This document shows, in pieces, positions 23,222-30,611 of a stretch of 47,841 bases of DNA. Source of the DNA: an uncultured Clostridia bacterium (GTDB taxonomy: Bacteria; Bacillota; Clostridia; Oscillospirales; Acutalibacteraceae). Made by a program: the position numbers and the translations under genes. The number at the start of each line of letters is the position of its first letter. Within the stretch, counting starts at the first letter, position 1. The stretch spans positions 1 through 47,841 of the forward strand of contig CAMFBH010000012.1 in the NCBI GenBank assembly GCA_945948515.1, written 5' to 3'. A model generated the notes under the pieces. The model did not search any database, had not been told where the DNA came from, and saw only the letters and a program-made list of their open reading frames with translations.

Positions 23222-24147
23222 TGAAAAAGTTAATCACAATTATTCTTGCATTAGTTATGTGCTTTGGGTTTACTTTAACTGCCTATGCAGAGGAAACGGA
23301 AACAACCCAAGACGCATCTAATCCAAGGCTAATGGTAACAGATTTTAAGGTTGAGGGTGGTAGCCTGACACCTAATAAAAAGTCAAAGGTTACTATTACT
23401 CTAAAAAATTACAGCAATACAAAATATATCAAAAATATCAAGCTGTCAGTTACCGAGGAAAGCGGAGATATAAAGCCTGTTGGTACAGGTAATAAGTTTG
23501 TTGACATTATCTACGCAGGCTCAACTTATACTTGGGAGATTGAGTTAACTGCATCGGCAACGGCTCAAATCGGTGAACACGCTGTAACTGTATCAAGCGA
23601 GTATGAGGATAAATACTATGGAGCATATTCAGGCAGTGATGTTATCCGTGTGAACGTTAAGCAAACCGTAGGGCTTGATTACAGCGGTGTTCAGCTACCC
23701 GTTAAGGTTTATCCCGATGATACAACCACAATGGAAATTTCAATTATGAATACGGGCAAGAGCAATATCCGTAATTGCAAAATTGATTTTGATATTAAAG
23801 GTCTTGAAAGCGGCGGCTCAACCTTCGTAGGCGAAATTCCTGCAGGCGAGCAAGGCTCTGCATCGGCAAATTTAAGAGTCGGCAAGGACCTTGGAGATAC
23901 GGAAGGTATAGTAATAATTACCTACGAGGACGAATTCGGCAAAAGCTACACCAAAGAGCAAAAGGTTTCAACAACAATAGTTGAAAAACCTGTTGAGACA
24001 ACCACCGAAGAAGAGGAACAGGCAAAATATCCTCTATGGTGGGCATTCCTTCTCGGCGGCATAATCCTCGGCGGAGGAATCGGTTGTGCAATTCCAATTA
24101 CAATTTACAGCAACAAGCAACGCAAACAAGACGAAATGAGGTTATAA
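23221..24147 (+). CDS. exported, membrane-anchored COG1361-like accessory protein
   Basis: 308 residues from ATG 23221 (an adjacent ATG at 23218 is also in frame); GGGAG is upstream and overlaps the permease stop. A signal peptide, then two beta-sandwich modules of the COG1361/CARDB kind (SLTPNKKSKVTITLKNYSN, then VYPDDTTTMEISIMNTGKSN), a Glu/Thr-rich linker, one C-terminal helix (WWAFLLGGIILGGGIGCAIPI) and a basic tail. It should stand outside the membrane next to the FtsX permease, perhaps as an adaptor. The same type of protein often accompanies such transporters in Clostridia. Function not established. Confidence 0.85.
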   Translation: MKKLITIILALVMCFGFTLTAYAEETETTQDASNPRLMVTDFKVEGGSLTPNKKSKVTITLKNYSNTKYIKNIKLSVTEESGDIKPVGTGNKFVDIIYAGSTYTWEIELTASATAQIGEHAVTVSSEYEDKYYGAYSGSDVIRVNVKQTVGLDYSGVQLPVKVYPDDTTTMEISIMNTGKSNIRNCKIDFDIKGLESGGSTFVGEIPAGEQGSASANLRVGKDLGDTEGIVIITYEDEFGKSYTKEQKVSTTIVEKPVETTTEEEEQAKYPLWWAFLLGGIILGGGIGCAIPITIYSNKQRKQDEMRL

Positions 24148-24151
24148 ATTT

Positions 24152-24182
24152 AAGCACATCTGCATTTGCAGGTGTGCTTTTT
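24152..24182 (+). terminator. terminator of the element's ABC operon
   Basis: AAGCACATCTGC pairs with GCAGGTGTGCTT (one G-U) around ATTT, followed by T-rich sequence. Confidence 0.8.
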
Positions 24183-24548
24183 GTGTCCTAAAATTCGTAC
24201 CATAAGTCGTAATAATTTAAAATAACATTGAACAAATGTTTGATGATAAGTATAATAAAAATTGCAAAGTTTGATGTGCATTTAATGCACTCGGTGGGTG
24301 CAACAAATGACATTCTAATAATTGAAACCCCAAATTACGTAGCACAATTATTGAACTACCCCTGGGTCAAAAAACTATACAATAACAATAGTAAAAGGCT
24401 TTTGCTTTCAAAAAGGTCAAAATTATCATGCTATGTGAGCCGATTTGTAACCTCTTTAATTCTTCTTAAACAACTTACTCGGCTGTGGCTTAATCTGCGA
24501 ATTTAACCATTTGTTAAGCAACATAAAAATAGCCTCATAATACCCACA
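24183..24548. other. non-coding stretch upstream of oriT
   Basis: About 365 bases with no convincing gene. One 92-codon frame (24228-24506) has no ribosome site and no recognisable sequence. AGCCGA near 24438 and TCGGCT near 24478 are complementary. The stretch is AT-rich and leads into the inverted repeats of the candidate transfer origin. Confidence 0.5.
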
Positions 24549-24635
24549 ACGAACAGCTGTGCTGTTCGTATATATGCAAGTTTCGGCTTTGTTTTACGCT
24601 TGCCCCTTAGGGCAGCGAAAACTAGCCGTCGGGCT
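24549..24635 (+). other. candidate origin of transfer (oriT)
   Basis: Three nested or adjacent hairpins lie just before mobC: ACGAACAGC-TGT-GCTGTTCGT (24549-24569), a TGCCC-CTTA-GGGCA hairpin (24601-24614), and TAGCC-GTCG-GGCTA (24622-24635). The order inverted repeat, spacer, then TACGCTTGCCCCTTAGGG resembles the arrangement at pC221/RSF1010-type origins (inverted repeat, then a TAAGTGCGCCCT-like nick region). Its position upstream of mobC and the relaxase fits. Confidence 0.55.
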
Positions 24636-24672
24636 AAGCCCATACCCCTATGTTTTTTGAAAGGATAATATT

Positions 24673-24984
24673 ATGGCAAAACGAGAACACATTATTGCAT
24701 TTAGAGTAACCGATAAAGAAAAACTACAAATTGAAGATAAGGCAGCAATCAAATACAATTCTGTCAGTGCCTTTGCCCGTGATTGCACAATCGGTAAAGA
24801 AATATATGTACTGCCCGGTATAACCGAGTTTGCCGAACAGCTACGTGCTATTGGTAATAACCTTAATCAGTTAACCCGTGCAGTTAATAGCGGATATGCT
24901 ACCGTAATAGACTTAACCGAAATGCGTCAGGAGGTGGCAGATATATGGCAATCGTTAAATTCAGACATGCAAGCATACCTGTAA
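24673..24984 (+). CDS. mobC: MobC-type relaxosome accessory protein
   Basis: 103 residues. N-terminal ribbon-helix-helix-like segment (IAFRVTDKEKLQIEDKAAI, then SVSAFARDCTIG) and the MobC C-terminal motif EFAEQLRAIGNNLNQLTRAVNSG. It helps the relaxase open oriT. A ribosome site (GAAAGGA) precedes ATG. It overlaps the relaxase gene by 40 bases in another frame, the usual MobC/relaxase arrangement. Confidence 0.9.
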   Translation: MAKREHIIAFRVTDKEKLQIEDKAAIKYNSVSAFARDCTIGKEIYVLPGITEFAEQLRAIGNNLNQLTRAVNSGYATVIDLTEMRQEVADIWQSLNSDMQAYL

Positions 24985-25937
24985 ACATCGGAATTAGGTA
25001 TATAACAAATCCTAATAAGACCGATGTGAAATTAATTTCGGGTAAGGATTGTATGACCGAGAGCGCTCAAAGCGAAATGGAACTTGTTCAAAAGCTATAC
25101 ACAGGCTCCGGAACTCGTTCGTATTATCATATGATACAATCCTTTTCTCCTGATGATGATTTAACTCCCGAGCAGGCTCACGAAATCGGAATGAAAATGG
25201 CAGAGCATTGCTTTCCAAATAATCAAGTTTTGGTTGCTACGCATCTTGATAAGAATTACTTGCATAATCATTTCATTATCAATGCAGTAAATCTTGATGG
25301 AAGCAAGATGCTGAATATGACTTATCAAAAAGGAATTGACATAAAGGAATACTCAAATGAATTGTGTCTGCAATATGGCTTGACTACAACCGAGGTAAAA
25401 TCAAAGCGTAGTAATATGCCCGAGTGGAAGAAAAGACTTAAATATATATTAGAGGATGCACTGTATAGCTCAACCACTATGGATGATTATATAAACTACC
25501 TATTGAGAAAAGGCATAAGTGTTAAATACAACGAGGCAAATAAGTATATGACATACACCGATAAGGAGGGTCATAAATGCAGGGACAACAAATTATTTGA
25601 CGAAAGATTTTTAAAAGAAAATCTTGAAATGTATTTTGATTTAGGCGGTAATTACTCTTTGATTGTTGAGGATTATTGCAATTACCAAACACCTAAAACA
25701 GGCAACTGCACAACAGGTCTTGCAGAAAGCATATTAGAAATGATTGCAGCCTTGCCAACTCACGCACCTACCTTTGATGATGGCAATTATTATTTTGAAG
25801 ATGAAGAGCTTGATAAAATCCTACAAAAGATGTTAGCTCACGGAATCAGAATTACAAAAGCCCAGCTCTATCATGCTCGCAATGACATTTACAATGCAGA
25901 GCAAAATCAAGACCAAGGCTTTGGATTATTTATGTAA
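24945..25937 (+). CDS. relaxase/mobilization nuclease (MOBP type)
   Basis: 330 residues. The relaxase domain occupies about residues 1-170. It has a candidate catalytic tyrosine in RSYYHMIQSF (about residue 62-63) and the metal-binding histidine motif THLDKNYLHNHFIINAVN (about 95-112). It nicks oriT and pilots the strand. GGAGG at 24930-24934 supports ATG 24945. Compared with large relaxases it lacks a long C-terminal part, typical of small mobilizable elements that borrow another element's secretion system. Confidence 0.92.
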   Translation: MAIVKFRHASIPVNIGIRYITNPNKTDVKLISGKDCMTESAQSEMELVQKLYTGSGTRSYYHMIQSFSPDDDLTPEQAHEIGMKMAEHCFPNNQVLVATHLDKNYLHNHFIINAVNLDGSKMLNMTYQKGIDIKEYSNELCLQYGLTTTEVKSKRSNMPEWKKRLKYILEDALYSSTTMDDYINYLLRKGISVKYNEANKYMTYTDKEGHKCRDNKLFDERFLKENLEMYFDLGGNYSLIVEDYCNYQTPKTGNCTTGLAESILEMIAALPTHAPTFDDGNYYFEDEELDKILQKMLAHGIRITKAQLYHARNDIYNAEQNQDQGFGLFM

Positions 25938-25949
25938 AGGATAAAAATT

Positions 25950-26192
25950 ATGAATGATTTTAATAAAATACTTGCAAACGGAAATGTTCCTGTCAACAGC
26001 AGGCTTATGAAAATTAACGGTCACTATGCAAACGGTGTACACTATTGCGTAGTAAGTCATTTCAAGGACAACGATTTAATTGAAGATAAGATTGAGCATA
26101 TGATTAACGATGAGTTCAATTCGTCAAATATTTACAAAAAGTCGGATGAAGATTCGTTGCCTTTGGATATGGATAAAGAAAAAGCTTTGTAG
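25950..26192 (+). CDS. small protein, TnpW-like, between relaxase and recombinase
   Basis: 80 residues, 12 bases after the relaxase stop. The central part (LMKINGHYANGVHYCVVSHF, then LIEDKIEHMINDEF) resembles the TnpW-type small proteins found next to serine recombinases of Tn4451-like elements, whose members share a Y-x-V-x-x-HF pattern and an EDKI-L/M-I segment. The match is by eye and moderate. Function unknown. Confidence 0.6.
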   Translation: MNDFNKILANGNVPVNSRLMKINGHYANGVHYCVVSHFKDNDLIEDKIEHMINDEFNSSNIYKKSDEDSLPLDMDKEKAL

Positions 26193-26222
26193 TATTGTTG
26201 TGTGCTGAAAGGAAGTGTATTT

Positions 26223-27830
26223 ATGATAGAAAAAGAAAATGAATACAGAGCAGCACTGTACTGCCGTCTGTCGTCCGATGATGCATATCTTGGTGAAAGC
26301 GGCAGCATACAAACGCAACGAGCATTGCTGACACAGTATTGCAGAGAGAATAATATTCCTATCTATGACACCTATGCTGATGACGGATTTAGCGGTACAA
26401 ATTTTGAACGACCTGATTTCAAACGAATGCTAGGTGACCTTGAAAAGCATAAGGCAAATGTGGTAATAGTTAAAGACCTGTCACGCTTTGGCAGAGAGTA
26501 CGCTCAAATGGGCATGTATATTGAAAATGATTTTGAGGATTGGAATATCAGGTTCATTTCAATCGGAGAAAACATTGATACACTCAATGGTACAGACGGA
26601 ATACTGATGCCAATAACAAATGTTATCAACAGTCATTACGCAAAGGAATGTTCACGCAAAACAAAGCAGGCTCACAGAGCGTTGGCAAAAGAGGGAAAGT
26701 TTATCGGTAGCAGGGCACCGTTCGGTTATATCAAAGACCCGAATGACAGGCACCACCTAATAGTTGATGAGGAAGCCGCAATGGTTGTAAAGGATATATT
26801 CAAAATGTTCTGCAATGGTATAGGCTATGGGAAAATGACAAAAATATTGCGTGAAAGAAAGGTGCTTAACCCACAGGCGTATTTCAATAAAAACAATCCC
26901 GATTATTACAAAAGTGATTATTGGCGTCAGGATTTTGACTGGCATGTAACATCAATCAGGGCATTACTCAACAATCCTGTTTATCTCGGACAAACAACCT
27001 TTGGCAGAACAAAGGTTAAGGGCAGGGTTAAGAAAACAAAGGTCGCCACTGATGAAAGCGAATGGATTGTAGTTGAAAACACACACGAGCCGTTGGTTGA
27101 TAAAGCAACATGGGATTTAGTTCACGAGATTATGAAAAATCGCAGGAGAGAAACAAAGCGTGGAGAGATTCAAATGTTCGCCGGATTGGTAAAATGTGCA
27201 GACTGCGGTTCGGCACTTAATGTTTCATATAACTCAAAAAGGCAAGCCTTTACAAGCTTCTCCTGCTGGGTGTATAAGAACTATGGCAAGGAGCGTTGCA
27301 CTTCCCACTCAATCGGATACAAAACCCTTTACAACATTGTGCTTGAGGATATTCGCCGACAGGCAGAGAGCGTTAAGGATTCTAAAACGGATTATCTTGC
27401 AAAGCTGCAAAATCAATTAGTCAGCCGTTCAAATCAAGATTTAAAGAAATTCAAAGGCGAGCTAAAAAAGGCAGAAAAAAGATTAGCACAGCTTGATAAG
27501 ATTATGAGTAAGCTCTATGAGGACAGAGCACTTGAAAAAATATCCGAAGATAGATATATCTCAATGAACAGTAAATACGAAGCTGAATACACAGAATTAT
27601 CCGAAAGGGCAAAGCATCTCAAGACAGAGCTTGAAACAGCAGACGAATCGATGGTTAATGCGTATCAATTCGTGGATATGGTGGAGAAATATGTTGATAT
27701 CCAAGACCTAAACGCCCGTATCCTCAATGAACTAATAGAAAAAATCGTAGTCCACGAAAAAGAAATCATAAACGGTGAAAAATATCAAACAGTTGAAATA
27801 TATTATAAATTTGTAGGATTGATGATATAA
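26223..27830 (+). CDS. large serine recombinase (integrase/excisionase of the element)
   Basis: 535 residues from ATG 26223 (GGAAG upstream; a longer frame has no start signal). Resolvase domain with RAALYCRLSSDD, nucleophile Ser at about residue 17, and KDLSRFGREYAQMG. A recombinase domain (APFGYIKDP, RKVLNPQAYF, LLNNPVYLGQTTFG) follows, then a zinc ribbon (CADCG, then C...C) and a coiled coil rich in K, E and L at about residues 390-480. TndX/TnpX type. It should carry out insertion and excision at the GAGGTC core. The gene lies near the right end, the usual place. Confidence 0.93.
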   Translation: MIEKENEYRAALYCRLSSDDAYLGESGSIQTQRALLTQYCRENNIPIYDTYADDGFSGTNFERPDFKRMLGDLEKHKANVVIVKDLSRFGREYAQMGMYIENDFEDWNIRFISIGENIDTLNGTDGILMPITNVINSHYAKECSRKTKQAHRALAKEGKFIGSRAPFGYIKDPNDRHHLIVDEEAAMVVKDIFKMFCNGIGYGKMTKILRERKVLNPQAYFNKNNPDYYKSDYWRQDFDWHVTSIRALLNNPVYLGQTTFGRTKVKGRVKKTKVATDESEWIVVENTHEPLVDKATWDLVHEIMKNRRRETKRGEIQMFAGLVKCADCGSALNVSYNSKRQAFTSFSCWVYKNYGKERCTSHSIGYKTLYNIVLEDIRRQAESVKDSKTDYLAKLQNQLVSRSNQDLKKFKGELKKAEKRLAQLDKIMSKLYEDRALEKISEDRYISMNSKYEAEYTELSERAKHLKTELETADESMVNAYQFVDMVEKYVDIQDLNARILNELIEKIVVHEKEIINGEKYQTVEIYYKFVGLMI

Positions 27831-27859
27831 TTGAAAAACCTGTAGCTTTATTGTATAAT
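27831..27859 (+). promoter_or_regulatory. promoter of the PARIS-like gene, embedded in a terminator hairpin
   Basis: TTGAAA (27831-27836), 17 bases, TATAAT (27854-27859). Start near 27866, so the mRNA begins within the right arm of the hairpin described next. Confidence 0.7.
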
Positions 27860-27875
27860 AAGGTTGCAGGTTTTT
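27834..27875 (+). terminator. hairpin terminator after the recombinase gene
   Basis: Bases 27834-27852 pair with 27857-27875 in a continuous 19-bp stem (three G-U pairs) around the loop GTAT. The 3' arm ends in five T. Confidence 0.7.
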
Positions 27876-27901
27876 ATTATATTGTAAAAAGAGGTTATCA
27901 T

Positions 27902-29518
27902 ATGTCGTATAAATATTTTTTACCAGATACTAATGGTGCAAAGTTGGAAAAAGAAACGGAAAATAATTCTTTAATAATAATAGGTGCCAACGGTTCAGGA
28001 AAAACCCATTTGGGAGTGTGGATAGAAAAAAGTGATTTTTCTATGACATATAGAATAGGAGCTCAAAGATCTTTAAAGTTTGGAAAATATATTAATCAAA
28101 AGAGTTACGAACAATCCACTCAAGAATTATTATATGGAAATACTACTTATAAAAACAATCATGATAATAAGTATGATTGGGATGGTACTAAGGCGAATTA
28201 TATAACTACTTTGCAAAATGACTATGAGACCGTATTATCGGCGATATTAGCATTACAAACCAATCAGCAAGCTAATTATATTTCTGATTGTAAAAAACAT
28301 GAATTAGAAGGGACGCCACATAATAATGTTCCTAAAATGGTTTTAGATAAGATATATGAAATTTGGCATTCTATTTTCCCTCATCGTAATATTTGTATTG
28401 AGGATGGTAAAGTTATTGGTGTAATGGAAAAAGAGAATTCGAAATTCACTTATAGTGGATATGAAATGAGCGACGGTGAAAGAGTGGCTTTATACTTAAT
28501 ATGTCAAGCGTTATGTGTCCCAAAAAATAAAATTGTTATTATTGATGAACCTGAAATTCATCTTCACCCGTCAATAATTAACAGATTATGGAAAGCTTTA
28601 GAAAATGAAAGAACAGATTGTCTGTTTATCTATATTACACATGACACTCAATTTGCATCAAACCATACCAATTCAGATAAAATATGGGTTAGAAGTTTTG
28701 ATGGACAGTTATGGGATTATGAATTTGTTGAAAATAGCGAGTTACCTGAGCAATTATTGCTTACTATTATGGGTAACCGTAAACCTGTATTATTTGTTGA
28801 GGGGACAAATAATAGTTATGATGTTCAATTATATCAATTTCTATATCCTGATTATTATATCATTCCATGTGGCAGTTGCAGTACTGTTATAACAAATACT
28901 AAAGCAATGAATAATAATCCGCAACTGCACAATTTAAAGTGTTATGGGTTAATTGATCGGGATTATCGTTCAGATTTTGAAATTGAAAAATATAAGGAAC
29001 AAAACATTTTTACAATTAATGTTGCTGAGGTAGAAAATTTATTTTTAGTTCAGGAAATTGTCGAAATAATTGCAATTCATATGGGCAAAAATTCTAATGA
29101 TGTGTTTGAGAAAGTGAAAAAATATATCATACAAACGAGATTTAAAAATCAAATAGATCATCAAATATGTAATAGCATTGTTGCTGAAATAAAGTATAAG
29201 TTATCGACAGCCGATTTGAATCAAAAAACAGACAAGGGTATTATTGGCGAATTAGATAATCTGTTCGATTCTATTAATTTTGATGAAATTAAAAATGAAA
29301 AGTCAATAATTTTTCATAAAGCTTTAGCGGATGAAGATTATTCATCTATATTGAAAATATTTAATGAAAAAAATATTTCTAATAGTGTAGGAAGATTTTT
29401 TGGAATAGATAATTCAGAATATTGCAAACTAGTTATTGCTCTTCTACATAGCGAAAAATCACAAGAAATCAAGAACTCTTTATTGAAATATATGCCCGTT
29501 CTTGAAAATGACAATTAG
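27902..29518 (+). CDS. fused ABC-type ATPase and DUF4435 (TOPRIM-like) protein, PARIS-like defence protein
   Basis: 538 residues from ATG 27902 (AGAGG upstream). ATPase part: Walker A GANGSGKT (28-35), signature-like MSDGERVALYL (about 187), Walker B VIIDEPEIHLHP (about 212) and a His-containing switch YITHDTQ. From about residue 293 a DUF4435 domain: VLFVEGTNN (acidic Glu of TOPRIM), GLIDRDYRSD (about 350) and NVAEVENLFL. In PARIS anti-phage systems an AAA/ABC ATPase (AriA) and a DUF4435 nuclease (AriB) work together, as two genes or one fused protein; E. coli AriB cuts tRNA. Base composition is more AT-rich than the mob genes, suggesting separate acquisition. An OLD-type ATPase-TOPRIM nuclease is the alternative. 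Confidence 0.8.
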   Translation: MSYKYFLPDTNGAKLEKETENNSLIIIGANGSGKTHLGVWIEKSDFSMTYRIGAQRSLKFGKYINQKSYEQSTQELLYGNTTYKNNHDNKYDWDGTKANYITTLQNDYETVLSAILALQTNQQANYISDCKKHELEGTPHNNVPKMVLDKIYEIWHSIFPHRNICIEDGKVIGVMEKENSKFTYSGYEMSDGERVALYLICQALCVPKNKIVIIDEPEIHLHPSIINRLWKALENERTDCLFIYITHDTQFASNHTNSDKIWVRSFDGQLWDYEFVENSELPEQLLLTIMGNRKPVLFVEGTNNSYDVQLYQFLYPDYYIIPCGSCSTVITNTKAMNNNPQLHNLKCYGLIDRDYRSDFEIEKYKEQNIFTINVAEVENLFLVQEIVEIIAIHMGKNSNDVFEKVKKYIIQTRFKNQIDHQICNSIVAEIKYKLSTADLNQKTDKGIIGELDNLFDSINFDEIKNEKSIIFHKALADEDYSSILKIFNEKNISNSVGRFFGIDNSEYCKLVIALLHSEKSQEIKNSLLKYMPVLENDN

Positions 29519-29525
29519 AATATTC

Positions 29526-29546
29526 CCTTAACTACAACTCGAGGTC
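29526..29546 (+). other. attR: left arm of attP plus core GAGGTC
   Basis: CCTTAACTACA at 29526-29536 is complementary (10 of 11) to the arm at 17451-17461; the core is at 29541-29546. tRNA-Ala resumes directly after. Confidence 0.8.
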
Positions 29547-29574
29547 GAGGGTTCGAATCCCTTCGTGTCCACCA
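29541..29574 (+). pseudogene. tRNA-Ala(CGC), 3' half
   Basis: GAGGTC, then T-arm GAGGG-TTCGAAT-CCCTT, acceptor CGTGTCC (29564-29570), discriminator A and CCA (29572-29574). It completes the 5' half at 17397-17444. It has no promoter or 5' half here, so it is not a functional gene. Confidence 0.9.
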
Positions 29575-29579
29575 ATAAC

Positions 29580-29610
29580 AAAAGGCAATACTTTTGTATT
29601 GCCTTTTGTT
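29580..29610 (+). terminator. original tRNA-Ala terminator
   Basis: AAAAGGCAATAC and GTATTGCCTTTT form a perfect 12-bp stem around TTTT. Confidence 0.85.
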
Positions 29611-29667
29611 TTTATGTTTTCAGCATACAATAGCAATTTAAGGGCACAATATTTACGGGGTGATAAT

Positions 29668-29955
29668 ATGCCAAAGAAAGGTATGAAGCGTCCTGAAAGA
29701 ACGCGCACTAAGCCGAAAAACGAAGAGCCTGCCGTTCCCGAAATTCAAGGCAAGGCAAAAACCAAAAATGAAAAAGCAAATCCTATTATTGCAGGAACAA
29801 ATCCGCCAAATCAAAAGGTTTATCATACAAATCCGATAGCTAAACATCAGGATAAGGAAAAGCCGATTTCAGATGTTTATTCGGTTATTGATAATGATTT
29901 GGCTCGCGATAATCTTGAAAATGACATTACTGCGGCAGACCTTCAGGACTTGTAA
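29668..29955 (+). CDS. hypothetical basic/disordered protein, 95 residues
   Basis: ATG 29668 follows GGGGTGAT. The N-terminal half is rich in K, R, P and T (MPKKGMKRPERTRTKPKN), the C-terminal half is acidic (SVIDNDLARDNLENDITAADLQDL). No domain is recognised and the protein is probably disordered. It lies just outside the right end of the element and is followed by a terminator. An upstream in-frame start (29599) would lie in the tRNA terminator and is rejected. Confidence 0.6.
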   Translation: MPKKGMKRPERTRTKPKNEEPAVPEIQGKAKTKNEKANPIIAGTNPPNQKVYHTNPIAKHQDKEKPISDVYSVIDNDLARDNLENDITAADLQDL

Positions 29956-29978
29956 AAACGGTTTTAAACCGTTTTTTT
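29954..29978. terminator. terminator after the 95-residue hypothetical gene
   Basis: AAAAACGGTT and AACCGTTTTT type pairing (29954-29976) with a T run. It also forms the end of the ilvB remnant on the other strand. Confidence 0.7.
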
Positions 29979-30376
29979 ATTTTGCATAATCATTTTGCTA
30001 AGAGGCTTTCCCGGAGGAACAATCGGCATAATGTTTATTTCGCTGTTTATAATGAATTCAATCAGTGTTGGAGTATTTTTATTGTTTTTTGCAACTACGA
30101 TCGCATTCTTAATATCTTCTTCATCTGTAACTCGGATTCCCTCAGCGCCGTAGCTTTTTGCAAGAGCCGTGAAATCGGGAATGTACTCGGGGCAGCTTTC
30201 CCCGTTCTTTTTGCATTTTTCTTCACAGCTTTTTCTGAATCTTAAGCATGTATGGGAATACCTTTTATTATAGAACATTTCCTGCCACTGACGGACATTT
30301 CCGAGATACCCATTATTAAAAATACATATTATTATCGGCAATTCATAAGCAACTGCTGTTGCAAGCTCAAATCTTG
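29964..30376 (-). pseudogene. ilvB: acetolactate synthase large subunit, C-terminal remnant
   Basis: The minus strand encodes about 137 residues that match only the end of IlvB-type thiamine-diphosphate enzymes: FELATAVAYELPIIICIFNNGYLGNVRQWQEMFYNKRYSHT, then PDFTALAKSYGAEGIRV and PTLIEFIINSE with PIVPPGKPLSKMI. The N-terminal 400 or so residues, including most of the active site, are missing. The frame runs back into the tRNA-Pro terminator, which supplies no start or ribosome site. It is therefore a broken 3' fragment, left by rearrangement or imprecise element excision next to tRNA-Pro. Confidence 0.85.
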
Positions 30377-30382
30377 ATATTA

Positions 30383-30411
30383 AAAAAGAGCACCCATAGG
30401 GTGCTCTTTTT
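30383..30411 (-). terminator. terminator of tRNA-Pro
   Basis: AAAAAGAGCACCC and GGGTGCTCTTTTT form a 13-bp stem around a 3-base loop, followed by T on the minus strand. Confidence 0.85.
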
Positions 30412-30413
30412 GA

Positions 30414-30490
30414 TGGTCGAGGTGACAAGATTTGAACTTGCGACCCCCACGTCCCGAACGTGGTGCTCTACCAAACTGAGCCACACCTCG
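30414..30490 (-). tRNA. tRNA-Pro(CGG), CCA encoded
   Basis: Minus strand: acceptor CGAGGTG (30490-30484) pairs with CACCTCG (30424-30418), discriminator A, CCA at 30416-30414. Anticodon arm CCACG-TTCGGGA-CGTGG with anticodon CGG for the CCG codon; T-loop TTCAAAT. Confidence 0.92.
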
Positions 30491-30503
30491 ATTGCGCCTT
30501 TCT

Positions 30504-30532
30504 ATTTTACTTCAAAAGGTTCAAATAGTCAA
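30504..30532 (-). promoter_or_regulatory. promoter of tRNA-Pro
   Basis: Minus strand TTGACT (30532-30527), 17 bases, TAAAAT (30509-30504), about 14 bases before the tRNA. Confidence 0.8.
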
Positions 30533-30611
30533 CAACTTTTTTATATTTTTTAAAAGTTGTATTTTTAACTCCATAATGCTATAATACTTTTAAATACTGA
30601 TTACATTATTT

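Larger units (their letters stand above)
17439..29546 (+). mobile_element. 12.1-kb integrative mobilizable element inserted in tRNA-Ala(CGC)
   Basis: Bounded by two copies of GAGGTC (17439-17444, 29541-29546), 12,102 bases apart. It contains a large serine recombinase, MobC, a relaxase and a candidate oriT, but no type IV secretion genes, so it would need a helper to transfer. Joining the ends gives a 38-base attP with arms CCTTAACTACA and TGTATTTAAGG (10 of 11 complementary) centred on the GT of GAGGTC, as expected for a large serine recombinase site. Cargo: tRNA-Thr, a two-component system, an FtsX-type ABC transporter, a toxin-like small-RNA module and a PARIS-like gene. Confidence 0.88.

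Noticed and set aside
24228..24506. 92-codon plus-strand frame upstream of oriT
   Set aside because: No ATG or ribosome site at the start, odd composition, no recognisable family.
29541..29574. A complete tRNA at the right end of the element
   Set aside because: Only the T-arm and 3' acceptor are present; it is the second half of the tRNA-Ala at 17397.
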